Below, piece by piece: positions 51,305 to 60,383 of a stretch of 64,000 bases of DNA. The position numbers were made by a program, and so were the translations under genes. How positions within the stretch are numbered: position 1 is the stretch's first letter; the number at the start of each line of letters is the position of its first letter. This DNA comes from Drouetiella sp036703255 (lineage in GTDB: Bacteria > Cyanobacteriota > Cyanobacteriia > Elainellales > Elainellaceae): positions 17,441-81,440 of the forward strand of contig DATNPL010000030.1 in NCBI GenBank assembly GCA_036703255.1, given 5' to 3'. Under the pieces are notes generated by a model that was not told where the DNA came from, did not search any database, and was given only the letters and a program-made list of their open reading frames with translations.

Positions 51305-51476
51305 GGAGTCCGATGAATCGCGCAAAGGGTTGAGTGTGATTTGGGGATGCCAAGTTTTAAGCCCAGATCCGCCGACCCAATTTTGGGGGACTTTTGAGCT
51401 GCTTTTTGTTCAAAGTCTCCCAAAATTGAGGAATTTAGAGGCGAATGCAGAATATTTGCTCTGTTTAACCCGCTAG

Positions 51477-52550
51477 CTAAGCTGGATGGAAGTAAAAAGC
51501 GGCTCCCAAAACCACATAGGTTGCCAACAGCAGCACGCCCTCTAGCCAGTTCGATCGCCCATCTAAACTAATCAGATTGGCAACCGCAACGGCAATCACT
51601 ACTGCAATCACTTCAAACAAATTGAAATTTAGATCCATTGGTTGACCGATCGCCTGTCCCACCAGCACCAGCATTGGAGCCACCAGCAGCGCCACCAGCA
51701 AACTTGAACCCATCGCCACCGAAACGGACAAGTCCATATTGTTTTTGAGGGCAACCGTAACCGCCGTGACATATTCGGCAGCGCCGCCCACCAGCGGTAG
51801 CAAAATCACCCCGGTAAACAGCGGCGTTAGTCCTAGTCCAGCCGTTGCCTCTTCTACCGCCCCGACAAAAATCTCGGACTCAAAGGCGACGCCGACAGTT
51901 GCCAGCAGTAAAACGCCAATCCACAGCCACAGATTAGGCTTTTCGTGGTCTTCTGCTTCTTCCAATTCCACTACGCCTACTTCATAGAGATAGCTGTGGG
52001 TTTTGAGAGAAAACAGCAGCGTCATGAAGTAGACCGCAATCATGACGATCGCCACCGTCGTGGAGAGATGACTAATAGAGGAGGCTTCTACCACGTTGGA
52101 CGTGGAGATGACCGTAGCCGGAAGGACGATCGCCACCACTGCCAGGGTCATGGTAGAGCCATTCACCCGCGCCACCACGGGTTTAAACTCCTGCTCCTTG
52201 TAGCGCAAGCCGCCCAGCAGCATCGACAGCCCCATGACCAGCAGCAGATTGCTGATAATCGTGCCCGTAATGCTGGCTTTAACAATGTCGATCAGCCCTG
52301 CCCTGAGGGCAACCAAGGAGATAATTAACTCTGTCGCATTGCCAAACAGCGCGTTGAGCAGTGCCCCGATCGAAGGGCCAGAAATTACCGCGACTTCTTC
52401 GGTGGCGGTGCTGAGCCAGATGGCCAAAGGCACAATGGCGATCGCTGCCGTAGCAAATACGACTAGCGCCCCCCATTCCAGCTTTTCAGCGGCGATCGAG
52501 ATGGGAATGAAGATCAGCAGACCCAGCGAAATAATTTTTTTGATGGACAT
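51477..52550 (-). CDS. Calcium/proton exchanger paralogue, copy 2, with altered motif
   Basis: 357 residues, clearly homologous to the neighbour at 50198 over the whole length, 170 bp upstream in the same direction. The first alpha motif is standard (LFGNATELIISLVALRAGLI). The second reads LVGGAAEYVTAVTVALKNNM, so the usual Asn and His of GNAAEH are Gly and Tyr, while the Glu is kept. Such changes could alter ion selectivity or transport rate. The pair most likely arose by tandem duplication. Confidence 0.93.
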   Translation of the reverse strand: MSIKKIISLGLLIFIPISIAAEKLEWGALVVFATAAIAIVPLAIWLSTATEEVAVISGPSIGALLNALFGNATELIISLVALRAGLIDIVKASITGTIISNLLLVMGLSMLLGGLRYKEQEFKPVVARVNGSTMTLAVVAIVLPATVISTSNVVEASSISHLSTTVAIVMIAVYFMTLLFSLKTHSYLYEVGVVELEEAEDHEKPNLWLWIGVLLLATVGVAFESEIFVGAVEEATAGLGLTPLFTGVILLPLVGGAAEYVTAVTVALKNNMDLSVSVAMGSSLLVALLVAPMLVLVGQAIGQPMDLNFNLFEVIAVVIAVAVANLISLDGRSNWLEGVLLLATYVVLGAAFYFHPA

Positions 52551-52880
52551 AGGATTTGACGAACAAACGATGGACTCAGAAGTTCTGGATTAACTTTAGC
52601 TTGCTAATTCTTCAGAGCGAGGAATGTGTACAGTTTGCCCTATAAAAACTTTAGGTTTTGCTGAATTTTACTTTGGCTAAAGCCATCCCAAAGATGAATC
52701 TCAAAATCTGCAAAGTCGAGCGAGGCAAAACTCTATGATTGAAGGTTTCACTCCTGGCAAAGAGCCATGAGAGTGTCTTGCTTCAAGGGCTGCTCAGAGA
52801 GCAAAGATGTACCGCAGGTTTAAGAAATATCTCTCATTTCTTCGTTACACTTGTTAATAATCTGTACAAGCATCAGACTT
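52551..52880. other. Intergenic region before the ferritin-like gene
   Basis: About 330 bp with no supportable ORF or strong inverted repeat. It should hold promoters for the exchanger pair (minus) and the ferritin-like gene (plus). Confidence 0.4.
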
Positions 52881-53786
52881 ATGAGCGTTGTTTACCCCCG
52901 CAAACTGGAAAGTTCTTTTGGCTCTCTCAGCGCTCGTGATGTGCTGGGTCAGGTCGTCCGCGATCGCGAAATTCATCATTTGACGCTCAATCGCTACCGC
53001 TACAGCGAGCAGCGCAGTTGCAAAGACCTGACAGAATTGATTGAGCAGCTAGATGGCCAAGCGCCAGCGTTAATCCAGGATGTCTCTCGTCACATTGCCG
53101 ATGAAGCCCGCCATGCAATGTGGCTGACTAATTTACTCGTAGAGATTGGCGCAGCGGTGAATACGCCGCCCGGATCGTCCTACATTGGCGAATTTGAGCG
53201 GTTGCTCGATCGCCAAGCGGCCACCCCCGAAAACCTTGACGACTTTATGATTGCTTCGTTGGCTGCCATCAACGTCACCGAAAAGCGGGGTTGCGAATAC
53301 TTTTCGGCTCACATTCATGCCTTGAAGCAGGCACCCCAAACCGAGGAGAATGTCAAAATCCGTGAGGTGATTGAGCGCATTCTGCCGGAGGAAGCAGGAC
53401 ATGTGCGGTGGGGCAATCGCTGGCTGGCAGAAATGGGGCGCAAAAGCCCAGAGCACAAGCAGAAGGTCGAGCAAGCCAAGCAAAAATATGCGGCGATCGA
53501 GCAAGCGGCCTTCTCGTCGGGTATGGATATCACCTTGGGGGCAGAGCTACGCCGCGTTGGCGATCTGCTAGATATTGCCAACACCCTGCCGCTGTGGGAG
53601 CGTCCGCAGTACTTGATGGAGCGCTTGCCTCAAACCCTGCTGGCTCCTGACCTTCAGCGCACTCGCATTACTGCCGTTCAACGGGCTTGGGAACGCGATC
53701 CCAAGGTCTTTATGGAGCGGTTTGTGCCTATGTTTTTGAGCGGTTTGACGCGATCGTCTCAGTCTGCCCAAGCAACCAAAAAGTAG
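52881..53786 (+). CDS. Ferritin-like diiron protein
   Basis: 301 residues from the ATG at 52881 (the longer frame from 52851 adds ten residues that look spurious). Four-helix ferritin-like motifs are present: REIHHLTLNRYRYSEQ, HIADEARHAMWLTNLL with ExxH, EKRGCEYFSAHIHALK and ILPEEAGHVRWGNRWL with a second ExxH. They suggest a non-heme diiron site. Substrate and role are unknown; relatives include hydroxylases and iron-storage proteins. A strong hairpin terminator follows the stop. Confidence 0.85.
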   Translation: MSVVYPRKLESSFGSLSARDVLGQVVRDREIHHLTLNRYRYSEQRSCKDLTELIEQLDGQAPALIQDVSRHIADEARHAMWLTNLLVEIGAAVNTPPGSSYIGEFERLLDRQAATPENLDDFMIASLAAINVTEKRGCEYFSAHIHALKQAPQTEENVKIREVIERILPEEAGHVRWGNRWLAEMGRKSPEHKQKVEQAKQKYAAIEQAAFSSGMDITLGAELRRVGDLLDIANTLPLWERPQYLMERLPQTLLAPDLQRTRITAVQRAWERDPKVFMERFVPMFLSGLTRSSQSAQATKK

Positions 53787-53800
53787 CGCTTCCTACAAGG

Positions 53801-53845
53801 AGCTGCGGTTAGAGGGTGCAATCGGTGCGCCCTCTAACCGCAGCT
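53801..53845. terminator. 16-bp hairpin between convergent genes
   Basis: AGCTGCGGTTAGAGGG (53801-53816) and CCCTCTAACCGCAGCT (53830-53845) are exact reverse complements around a 13-nt loop. It separates the ferritin-like gene (plus) and ftsY (minus). No long T-run follows. Confidence 0.7.
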
Positions 53846-53855
53846 ACATCCTTGA

Positions 53856-55460
53856 TCAACCGCTCAGCAGCGCCTCTACAAACTCGTAGCTTGAGAAGGG
53901 TCGCAGATCCTCGATGCCCTCGCCTGCGCCAATAAAGCGGATCGGCAGTCCTAACTGCTGCACGACCGCCAGTGCAATGCCGCCTTTGGCCGTACCGTCG
54001 AGCTTGGTCAGCACTACGCCGCTCAGCTTTGCCGCCTCTGAAAAGACTTCTGCCTGACGGAGGCCATTTTGCCCTAGCGTCGAATCTAGCACCAGCAAGG
54101 ATTCGACTTTGGCGTCGGGAGCCTTTTTGTCGATAATCCGCCGGATTTTACTCAGCTCATCCATCAGGTTTTTCTTGTTCTGCAAGCGTCCGGCTGTGTC
54201 CACAATCAACAGTTCGGTACCCCGCGCCTGAGCTGCTGCGATCGCATCAAACACCACCGCTGCCGGGTCAGTATTCTTGCCCGGATTGGCGATGACTTCA
54301 ACATTGCTGCGATCGCCCCACACCTGCACCTGCTGCACAGCTGCTGCCCGGAACGTGTCTGCGGCGGCAATCAGGCAGCGATAGCCCGACTTTTGGGCAA
54401 TATGGGTGAGCTTACCGATCGTCGTAGTTTTCCCAGCTCCATTCACGCCTGTCACCAGCCAGATATTCAGCCTGTCTTTCTCTGGCAGCAGCGTCGGCTC
54501 GTAGTTCTGACCCAAAGGCTTGTCTAGCATCTCTTGCAGCAGCGTCTTGAGGTAGGCGATCGCTTCAGAGGGGGGCAATGTCTCTTGTCGGAGCTTGGCT
54601 TGCAGTGACTCAATAATATAGTCTGTTGCCGCAACGCCAACGTCCGCTTGCAGCAGCAGCGACTCAATTTCTGTCACTGCATCCTGATTCAGTGGCCCTT
54701 GTCCGACGATCGCCCGCAGTTGGTTGACCAGGCTACGCCGCGTTTTGTCTAAGCCCTGCCGCAGTCGCTTCAGCCAGGTAATTTCTTCGATCGAGACATC
54801 TTCTGGACGGCGGCCTTGGGCGGCTAAGACTTCGGCTGACCACAAAAAGCCCTCATCCATTGCCAGGTCGGCTGTGGCTGCGTTGGCTGTCGCATTAGCA
54901 AGGGTATCTGCGATCGCAATAACGGGTGCTAGCTCTGCCTCAGCGGCGATCGCTTCTTGCTTCAGCCGCTCCAGCCGCTCTAGCCGCTCGGCTTCGGCTT
55001 GTGCCCAAAAGGGTAAAGCTGTGACGGGAGCTGGGTCATTGTCTTCGGAGGCGAGGCTGGGCGCAGGGGATTCGGCTGGCTCTGGAATGGCTGGCTCTGA
55101 AAGAGCGGCATCTGGAACAGCAGCTTCTGGAACGGAGGACTCCGCCTCAATGGGCAGTTGGCTAGTTGGCTCGGCAGTTTCGGTAGAGATTTCAGTGGCG
55201 GGTTCAGCTTCGGCAGCGGGGCTTGCCTCGGTCGGCTGCGCTTCTGTCGCAGTTTGGGCAGCTTGACGTTTGCGAATATTTTCGTAGGCGATCTTTGCCC
55301 AGTTGAGCTGATCCTGGGCTACCGAGGGTTCTGCTGCCTCTGTGGAGGCTGTCTCTGTGGATTCAGCAGATTCAGTTTCTGTAGATTTAGCCTCAGCAGA
55401 TTCAGCCTCCGAATCGGATGGGTCGCTGAACTGCCGATTGAACCAATTAAAAGGAGCCAT
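53856..55460 (-). CDS. ftsY: Signal recognition particle receptor FtsY
   Basis: 534 residues. A long acidic N-terminal A domain (about 1-160), rich in Ala/Glu/Ser/Thr repeats (TETESAESTETASTEAAEPS), is followed by the N domain and the GTPase G domain. Motifs are TGVNGAGKTTTIGKL (P-loop), AADTFRAAAVQQ, LLIVDTAGRLQNKK and VVLTKLDGTAKGG. FtsY docks SRP-ribosome complexes to the membrane. The C-terminus ends with the usual FIGAGEGIEDLRPFSSYEFV. It is the last gene of a same-direction run after nusB (170 bp gap). Confidence 0.97.
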   Translation of the reverse strand: MAPFNWFNRQFSDPSDSEAESAEAKSTETESAESTETASTEAAEPSVAQDQLNWAKIAYENIRKRQAAQTATEAQPTEASPAAEAEPATEISTETAEPTSQLPIEAESSVPEAAVPDAALSEPAIPEPAESPAPSLASEDNDPAPVTALPFWAQAEAERLERLERLKQEAIAAEAELAPVIAIADTLANATANAATADLAMDEGFLWSAEVLAAQGRRPEDVSIEEITWLKRLRQGLDKTRRSLVNQLRAIVGQGPLNQDAVTEIESLLLQADVGVAATDYIIESLQAKLRQETLPPSEAIAYLKTLLQEMLDKPLGQNYEPTLLPEKDRLNIWLVTGVNGAGKTTTIGKLTHIAQKSGYRCLIAAADTFRAAAVQQVQVWGDRSNVEVIANPGKNTDPAAVVFDAIAAAQARGTELLIVDTAGRLQNKKNLMDELSKIRRIIDKKAPDAKVESLLVLDSTLGQNGLRQAEVFSEAAKLSGVVLTKLDGTAKGGIALAVVQQLGLPIRFIGAGEGIEDLRPFSSYEFVEALLSG

Positions 55461-55629
55461 AGAAACCTACCCACCTACGCTTTGCAACCAAAATTCTTCG
55501 TATCTCAAATGCTTTGTAACCGAAACGGCTAGTAGCTCAGACTACAGGTGATTAACCAGACCTGTAATCCTAACTTTCGCTGTTCCTTACTCACTGTAGA
55601 GAAAAACGCTAACGAAATTTCTCTATCTT

Positions 55630-56307
55630 TCATGAGCCAACGCTAGATTCTTCCGTCTCCTCTGAGGCAGGCGTTTCGGACTCTACAGGCGTGCGATTGG
55701 AAAGGCGATCGCTGATTTTCCGCAACACGCCATTGATAAACCGATGCCCTTCATCGCCGCTGTAGCGTTTCGCTAGCTCTACGGCTTCGTCGATCGCCAC
55801 TCTTTGGGGTACGCCCAGCAGCCACATTTCAGTCGTTGCAATCCGCAAAATATCCTGATCGATGCGCGCTAGCCGATGAAGCTGCCAATCCACCATCGAG
55901 GCGTTAATCAGCTTGTCTACTTCAGTACGGTTGGCCTGCACGTTAGTCAACAACTCCATGACATAAGCCCGCACCTCTTTTTGATTGGCAAGCTGAATAA
56001 ACTCAGGGATCTCTAGGGCTGCGCCCACCCGGTTAATGGCCGTTTGTGCCAGGTCTAGCGCTTCTTGCACCATGACTCGGGCGCTTTGCACATCGATCGC
56101 TCTTGTTTCGCTGCTCAACAGCCGTTCGTTGCCGCGTGTCACTTCAGCAGAGGCGGTTTCTAACGTGTCCTGCACTTCGGTATTCAGCGTCCGAATGGCT
56201 GCCAAAAGCACATCCTGTAGCTGCTGTGCCTGGATCTTTTCGGGCTTGGTGGGTAGCTGACCAATGCTCAAAAGGGCGAGTTCGCGGGAGACATGACGGG
56301 CTTGCAT
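55630..56307 (-). CDS. nusB: Transcription antitermination factor NusB
   Basis: 225 residues, longer than the roughly 140 of E. coli NusB because of an internal insertion (about 35-95), as in other cyanobacteria. The RNA-binding core is visible: RHVSRELALLSIGQLPTKP at the start, IDQDILRIATTEMWLLGVPQ, RVAIDEAVELAKRYSGDEGH and RFINGVLRKISDRL. It acts with NusE on rRNA operons. It lies upstream of ftsY, in the same direction, with the GT39 gene 44 bp further upstream. Confidence 0.95.
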   Translation of the reverse strand: MQARHVSRELALLSIGQLPTKPEKIQAQQLQDVLLAAIRTLNTEVQDTLETASAEVTRGNERLLSSETRAIDVQSARVMVQEALDLAQTAINRVGAALEIPEFIQLANQKEVRAYVMELLTNVQANRTEVDKLINASMVDWQLHRLARIDQDILRIATTEMWLLGVPQRVAIDEAVELAKRYSGDEGHRFINGVLRKISDRLSNRTPVESETPASEETEESSVGS

Positions 56308-56351
56308 AGGAAAAGGAAATGAAGGGATGGGAAAGGGTGAGGGGGGATCGC

Positions 56352-58148
56352 TTACGGCTTTACGGGCGGATAAACCCGTATGAGCTGATAGACGGCAAAG
56401 TTAGCGATCGTGTCATATCGATAATCGGCATCGAGTAAGCCTGATTCTTTGAGCTTACGAGTTCGCCCCAATACCAGAATAGAGGGTGGCTTTGGCCTTT
56501 GGTTGGCCAGTTTAGCCAACCGCCGGGGGACAGTCTCCAATTCTTCAATATAAAGGACAGGGCGTTGGGTATAGAACACGACTGAGGGCTTGGCAAACCC
56601 TATCATAACGGCGGGTTCGGTGGGCTGCTGCACTTGGACGATCGCCGCTGCCATTTGCCGCAAGGGTAGCTGCCGCTGAGAATCCATTATCATGGCGGCA
56701 GGCATCAGCACCAGTAGCACAAAGGCGCTAAAGCTGACCAGGTTGACGCTCCAGAGCCATCGTCCCTGACGGCGCATTTGCAAAATCAGGGCGACCAAGG
56801 CGGCGGCTCCCCAAACCACAGCTCCGATGCCTAAAATCCCTGACTGCTCCAGCATCTCCGGCAATTTTGGCATCTCTGGATCATCACCCATCCAGCGAGT
56901 GCAGTAGAGAATCGCCCCTGCCAAAACCGACAGCAAGCCGACATTGACCCAATGGCTGATCGAGGCCGCCCGGTGGGGACGCGATCGCGTCATCTGGTCG
57001 CTCCAAAACAGTGCCGTCAAAATAGCAGCGGCAGGCAAGAGGGGAATGGTGTAGCTGGGCAGCTTGGTCACTGCGATGGTAAAAAAGCCAAAGATGACCG
57101 CAAACCAAACGCCTGCAAATAGCCCCAGCTGAGCCGAGCGAGGTTGCTGCTGCCAGTAGCGGCGTTGCCAAAATTGCAGTCGGGCGATTGCCACAGGCAA
57201 ATGAACAGACCAAGGCAGAAACCCAATAGGCACAACCAGAAAGTAGAAAAACCAGGGAGCCGAGTGACGATTCACCACCTGAGTGAAGCGCTCAAAGTTG
57301 TGGTAGCCAAAGAAGGCATTAATGTAAGCTGCGCCATTGATCTGAATCACCCAGACAAACCAGGGGAGGGCGATCGCTGCAAACAGCAACCCACCACGCA
57401 GCAGCCGCATTTCCTTTAAGACGGAACGCAAGTTGCCCATGTACAGCAAAAAGGCCAGGACGATCAGCCCCGGCAAGAGGGCACCTACTGGCCCTTTGGT
57501 GAGGACGGCCAAGGCAACCAACACATAAAAAGCCAGATACCAGCGCCCCTGAACCTTGGGGCGATCGGGTTGGGCATAGGCGATAAAAAATGCGAGCAGC
57601 GCACAGCCGATACAGCCATTCAGCAGCATATCCGACACGCCCGTTCTGCCCCAGACGATCGTTTGCGGATTGAGCGCTATCAACGCCGAGCCGATCGCTG
57701 CCGATAGCCAGAGCTGGGTTGACTGAGCTGGCGTTGCATCGCCTGATACAGCCGAGGGGCTGGCATAGCCAAATCGTCGCAGCGTATAAAATCCCAAAGC
57801 CGTTAGTCCCGTTGCGGCGATCGCTGACGGAAACCGGGCTGACCACTCATTCACCCCGATCGTTTTGTAGGCGATCGCCGCAATCCAATAGACGAGAGCA
57901 GGCTTGTCGAAGCGGGTTGCCCCATTAAAGTAGGGCGTAATCCAGTCTCCGGTGACGGTCATTTGGCGCGCAGCTTCGGCAAACAGCGGCTCTGTTTCAT
58001 CCACTAGGCCAATCCCGCCTAGATGCAGCCAAAATGCTACAAACGTCACTAGGGCAACCCAGAGAATCGCGCAGACCCAGGCAAACCGAGGCTGCTTTTC
58101 CCATCGGGTCACGAGGGACTGAATCCAATTGTTATGTTCCACTTTCAT
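56352..58148 (-). CDS. Glycosyltransferase family 39 (ArnT/PMT-like) membrane protein
   Basis: 598 residues from the ATG at 58148 (10 residues shorter than the longest frame). It has about 12 membrane helices. The first outer loop has the GT39 motif LVDETEPLFAEAARQM with Asp-Glu, then ITPYFNGATRFDKPALVYWI and a Gly/Trp segment (INAFFGYHNFERFTQVVNRH). Such enzymes move sugars from polyprenyl-phosphate to lipid, protein or glycan acceptors outside the plasma membrane. The acceptor is unknown. It lies between a membrane-anchored hypothetical (58 bp upstream) and nusB (44 bp downstream). Confidence 0.9.
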   Translation of the reverse strand: MKVEHNNWIQSLVTRWEKQPRFAWVCAILWVALVTFVAFWLHLGGIGLVDETEPLFAEAARQMTVTGDWITPYFNGATRFDKPALVYWIAAIAYKTIGVNEWSARFPSAIAATGLTALGFYTLRRFGYASPSAVSGDATPAQSTQLWLSAAIGSALIALNPQTIVWGRTGVSDMLLNGCIGCALLAFFIAYAQPDRPKVQGRWYLAFYVLVALAVLTKGPVGALLPGLIVLAFLLYMGNLRSVLKEMRLLRGGLLFAAIALPWFVWVIQINGAAYINAFFGYHNFERFTQVVNRHSAPWFFYFLVVPIGFLPWSVHLPVAIARLQFWQRRYWQQQPRSAQLGLFAGVWFAVIFGFFTIAVTKLPSYTIPLLPAAAILTALFWSDQMTRSRPHRAASISHWVNVGLLSVLAGAILYCTRWMGDDPEMPKLPEMLEQSGILGIGAVVWGAAALVALILQMRRQGRWLWSVNLVSFSAFVLLVLMPAAMIMDSQRQLPLRQMAAAIVQVQQPTEPAVMIGFAKPSVVFYTQRPVLYIEELETVPRRLAKLANQRPKPPSILVLGRTRKLKESGLLDADYRYDTIANFAVYQLIRVYPPVKP

Positions 58149-58206
58149 GCCGTCTTGCCGTACCGTCTTTGCCCGCATCCAGACCTTACTTTACCTGGAA
58201 ATTGTC

Positions 58207-58827
58207 TCAGGGCTGCAAATTCAACTGCCACTCTTGCAGAGCTGCATTCCAGGTTGGTAGCGTAGTTTTCCCAACCACATAAGGCCCCCAGTAGCGGCGA
58301 GAGCCATCTTGAGCAAAGGCCATTAAGACGTCTCCATCCTGAAGCTGTAAGGTGCCATCGGGCAGGGAAAGCTTTAAACCTTTGGCTTTTCCCTCGCCCG
58401 GAGCAAAATCCCAATGCACAGGCTGTTCGTAGAGGCTGTTGGCATTTGCGTCCTCTGCTGCTTCAGTTTTAGGCTGCTGAGCCAGCAGCGCCACCCGCAC
58501 AGGATACTCGGTTTGATTGCTGACTCGCAGGTTTTGTGAGCTGGCAGGCTGACTTTGAGGGCTGGTGCTAGGGGCTGGAGAAGCGCTAGGCAATGCCTCA
58601 GGCTGCGGCGGCACCGTTGGCGATGCGGTGGCAGAAGGGGGATCAGTGGGCAATGTAGTGGGCAGCAGATCGGGTGCTCCAGAGACTCTGTCCGTAGAGC
58701 GATCGGGCGGGGCAGGTTCGGTAAAAACCTGCACCTCAAAGCGAGACATGAGCAGCGCTGTCAAGCAGACTCCCATAACTCCAATAATGGCTGGATAAAG
58801 CTTTAGCTTTAGATTGTCGGTCAGCAT
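58207..58827 (-). CDS. Membrane-anchored hypothetical protein with Pro/Ser linker
   Basis: 206 residues. One N-terminal membrane segment (about 10-28, LYPAIIGVMGVCLTALLMS) is followed by a Pro/Ser/Ala-rich linker (about 35-100; QPEALPSASPAPSTSPQSQP). A C-terminal globular domain of about 105 residues (LRVSNQTEYPVRVALLAQQP, HWDFAPGEGKAKGLKLSLPD, RRYWGPYVVGKTTLPTWNAA) would lie outside the membrane. No named family is recognised. The gene leads the same-direction run toward GT39, nusB and ftsY. Confidence 0.7.
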   Translation of the reverse strand: MLTDNLKLKLYPAIIGVMGVCLTALLMSRFEVQVFTEPAPPDRSTDRVSGAPDLLPTTLPTDPPSATASPTVPPQPEALPSASPAPSTSPQSQPASSQNLRVSNQTEYPVRVALLAQQPKTEAAEDANANSLYEQPVHWDFAPGEGKAKGLKLSLPDGTLQLQDGDVLMAFAQDGSRRYWGPYVVGKTTLPTWNAALQEWQLNLQP

Positions 58828-58998
58828 ACCCGTTTCTTGAATGACGCTTTACGCTTCGTCACTGCTCCCCATCTCTACTCTAGTCAGTCATGCCAGTCTT
58901 GCGGAAAATTTTAGGCCGGATTTTTAGCGATTTTTTCCTGGCAATTTTTTTCTGAGGCGGCGTGCTACGCTTCAGGTCAGAAGCATCCCCCACAGCCT

Positions 58999-59352
58999 AT
59001 GCAGAATACTCGACTCAACACATTGGTCGATCGCTTATTTGGACAGTTTGGTCGCTGGCTCCGCAACCCCTGGCGGCGGGTTTCTCTCCTGTTGATTAGC
59101 CTGTTGATGGGCAACTTTCTGGCTACAACTATTTCAACGATCGCTGGACAAAAAGCTGAGCCAGACGTGGCGATCGCCGCGCTGCTTGTCTTTGCCTCAG
59201 AGGGGATTAGCTGGTGGGTGTATCGGGGTCGCAGCGCTCAGAATACGCCATCTGCCGATCGCGCTAACTCTGTGCTGTTGGAACTGTTGAATGGCACGAA
59301 GCTGGGGCTGACCTATGGACTATTTGTAGAAGCCTTCAAGCTCGGCAGCTAA
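58999..59352 (+). CDS. ycf20: Ycf20-like protein (DUF565)
   Basis: 117 residues with two membrane helices (RVSLLLISLLMGNFLATTIS and AIAALLVFASEGISWWVY). It ends LLELLNGTKLGLTYGLFVEA, the highly conserved tail of the Ycf20/DUF565 family in cyanobacteria and chloroplasts. Plant homologues affect non-photochemical quenching; bacterial function is not set. The glycerate kinase gene follows after 41 bp on the same strand. Confidence 0.9.
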   Translation: MQNTRLNTLVDRLFGQFGRWLRNPWRRVSLLLISLLMGNFLATTISTIAGQKAEPDVAIAALLVFASEGISWWVYRGRSAQNTPSADRANSVLLELLNGTKLGLTYGLFVEAFKLGS

Positions 59353-59393
59353 GGCAGTTCCTGATCGTCAGTTTTCTTAGGGATATTTCCGCT

Positions 59394-60383
59394 ATGGCCT
59401 TAACTCCAGAACCGAGGACAGAGGGGCTTTGGGATAGGGCTGCCACAGGGTTCTCTCAAAAAGAGCGATCGCATCTGTTTCAAACGATCTACCCTGTCTT
59501 GCAAGATTTTTGCGTGCAGTCGTTGGGTTGGCAAACCTGCCCTACTGAGATGCTTTGGGATCTGTGGCTGCCGCTGGCAATGCAGCTCCGGGATTGGCAG
59601 CAAGATCTCAAACGCCCGTTAATTCAGGGTCTTTTAGGCGGGCAAGGCACTGGAAAAACCACGCTGGCCGCTATTCTGACGCAGATTCTCCATGTTTTGG
59701 GATTGCAGGTCTGTCAAATCTCGATCGATGACCTTTACAAAACCTATGCCGATCGCCAGCGACTCCAGCAGGCCGATCCGCGCTTTTGCTGGCGAGGGCC
59801 GCCGGGAACCCACGATGTTGAGTTAGGAATTGACCTGCTGCAACGCCTGCGCCAAGGCCAGCCTGTCGAGGTGCCCCGGTTTGACAAGTCGGCCTATGGC
59901 GGGCAGGGCGATCGCACCTTACCTGAGCCTGTGGCAAAAGCGGACGTTGTGCTGCTAGAAGGCTGGTTTGTCGGGGTGCGCCCCGTGGCATCCATCGCCT
60001 TTGAGACGGCACCCCCGCCGATCGAGACTGAGGCCGATCGCGCCTTTGCCCGAGAAGTCAACGATCGCCTACAGGACTACCTGCCGCTCTGGGATCTGCT
60101 CGATCGCCTGATTGTGTTGGCACCGACCGACTATCGCTATAGCAAACAGTGGCGACGCGAAGCCGAACAGCGGATGATCGCGGCGGGTAAACCCGGCATG
60201 ACGGATGTTGAAATCGATTGGTTCGTCGAGTATTTTTGGCGATCGCTGCATCCAGAGCTGTTTATCACTCCGCTGTTGGGGGAGTCTAGTTCAGCCGATT
60301 ATGTGATTGAGCTGAATGCAATGCATCAACCCATCCAGCTTTATCGCCCCCGATTTAGCCAATCCGAGTCACCTGTTGACTAA
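59394..60383 (+). CDS. D-glycerate 3-kinase
   Basis: 329 residues. The plant/cyanobacterial GLYK type closes photorespiration by making 3-phosphoglycerate. Marks are the P-loop GGQGTGKTTLAAILTQIL, the ISIDDLYKTYADRQRL segment, FCWRGPPGTHDVELGIDLLQ, VPRFDKSAYGGQGDR and the LLEGWFVGVRP Walker-B-like stretch. The C-terminus overlaps by 29 bp, tail to tail, with the SAM hydroxide adenosyltransferase gene, so no terminator lies between them. It shares a strand with ycf20 and may be co-transcribed. Confidence 0.94.
   Translation: MALTPEPRTEGLWDRAATGFSQKERSHLFQTIYPVLQDFCVQSLGWQTCPTEMLWDLWLPLAMQLRDWQQDLKRPLIQGLLGGQGTGKTTLAAILTQILHVLGLQVCQISIDDLYKTYADRQRLQQADPRFCWRGPPGTHDVELGIDLLQRLRQGQPVEVPRFDKSAYGGQGDRTLPEPVAKADVVLLEGWFVGVRPVASIAFETAPPPIETEADRAFAREVNDRLQDYLPLWDLLDRLIVLAPTDYRYSKQWRREAEQRMIAAGKPGMTDVEIDWFVEYFWRSLHPELFITPLLGESSSADYVIELNAMHQPIQLYRPRFSQSESPVD

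Noticed and set aside
58565..58806. Plus-strand Gly/Ser/Arg-rich ORFs opposite the 58207-58827 gene
   Set aside because: They are opposite-strand readings of the Pro/Ser linker region and have no independent support.
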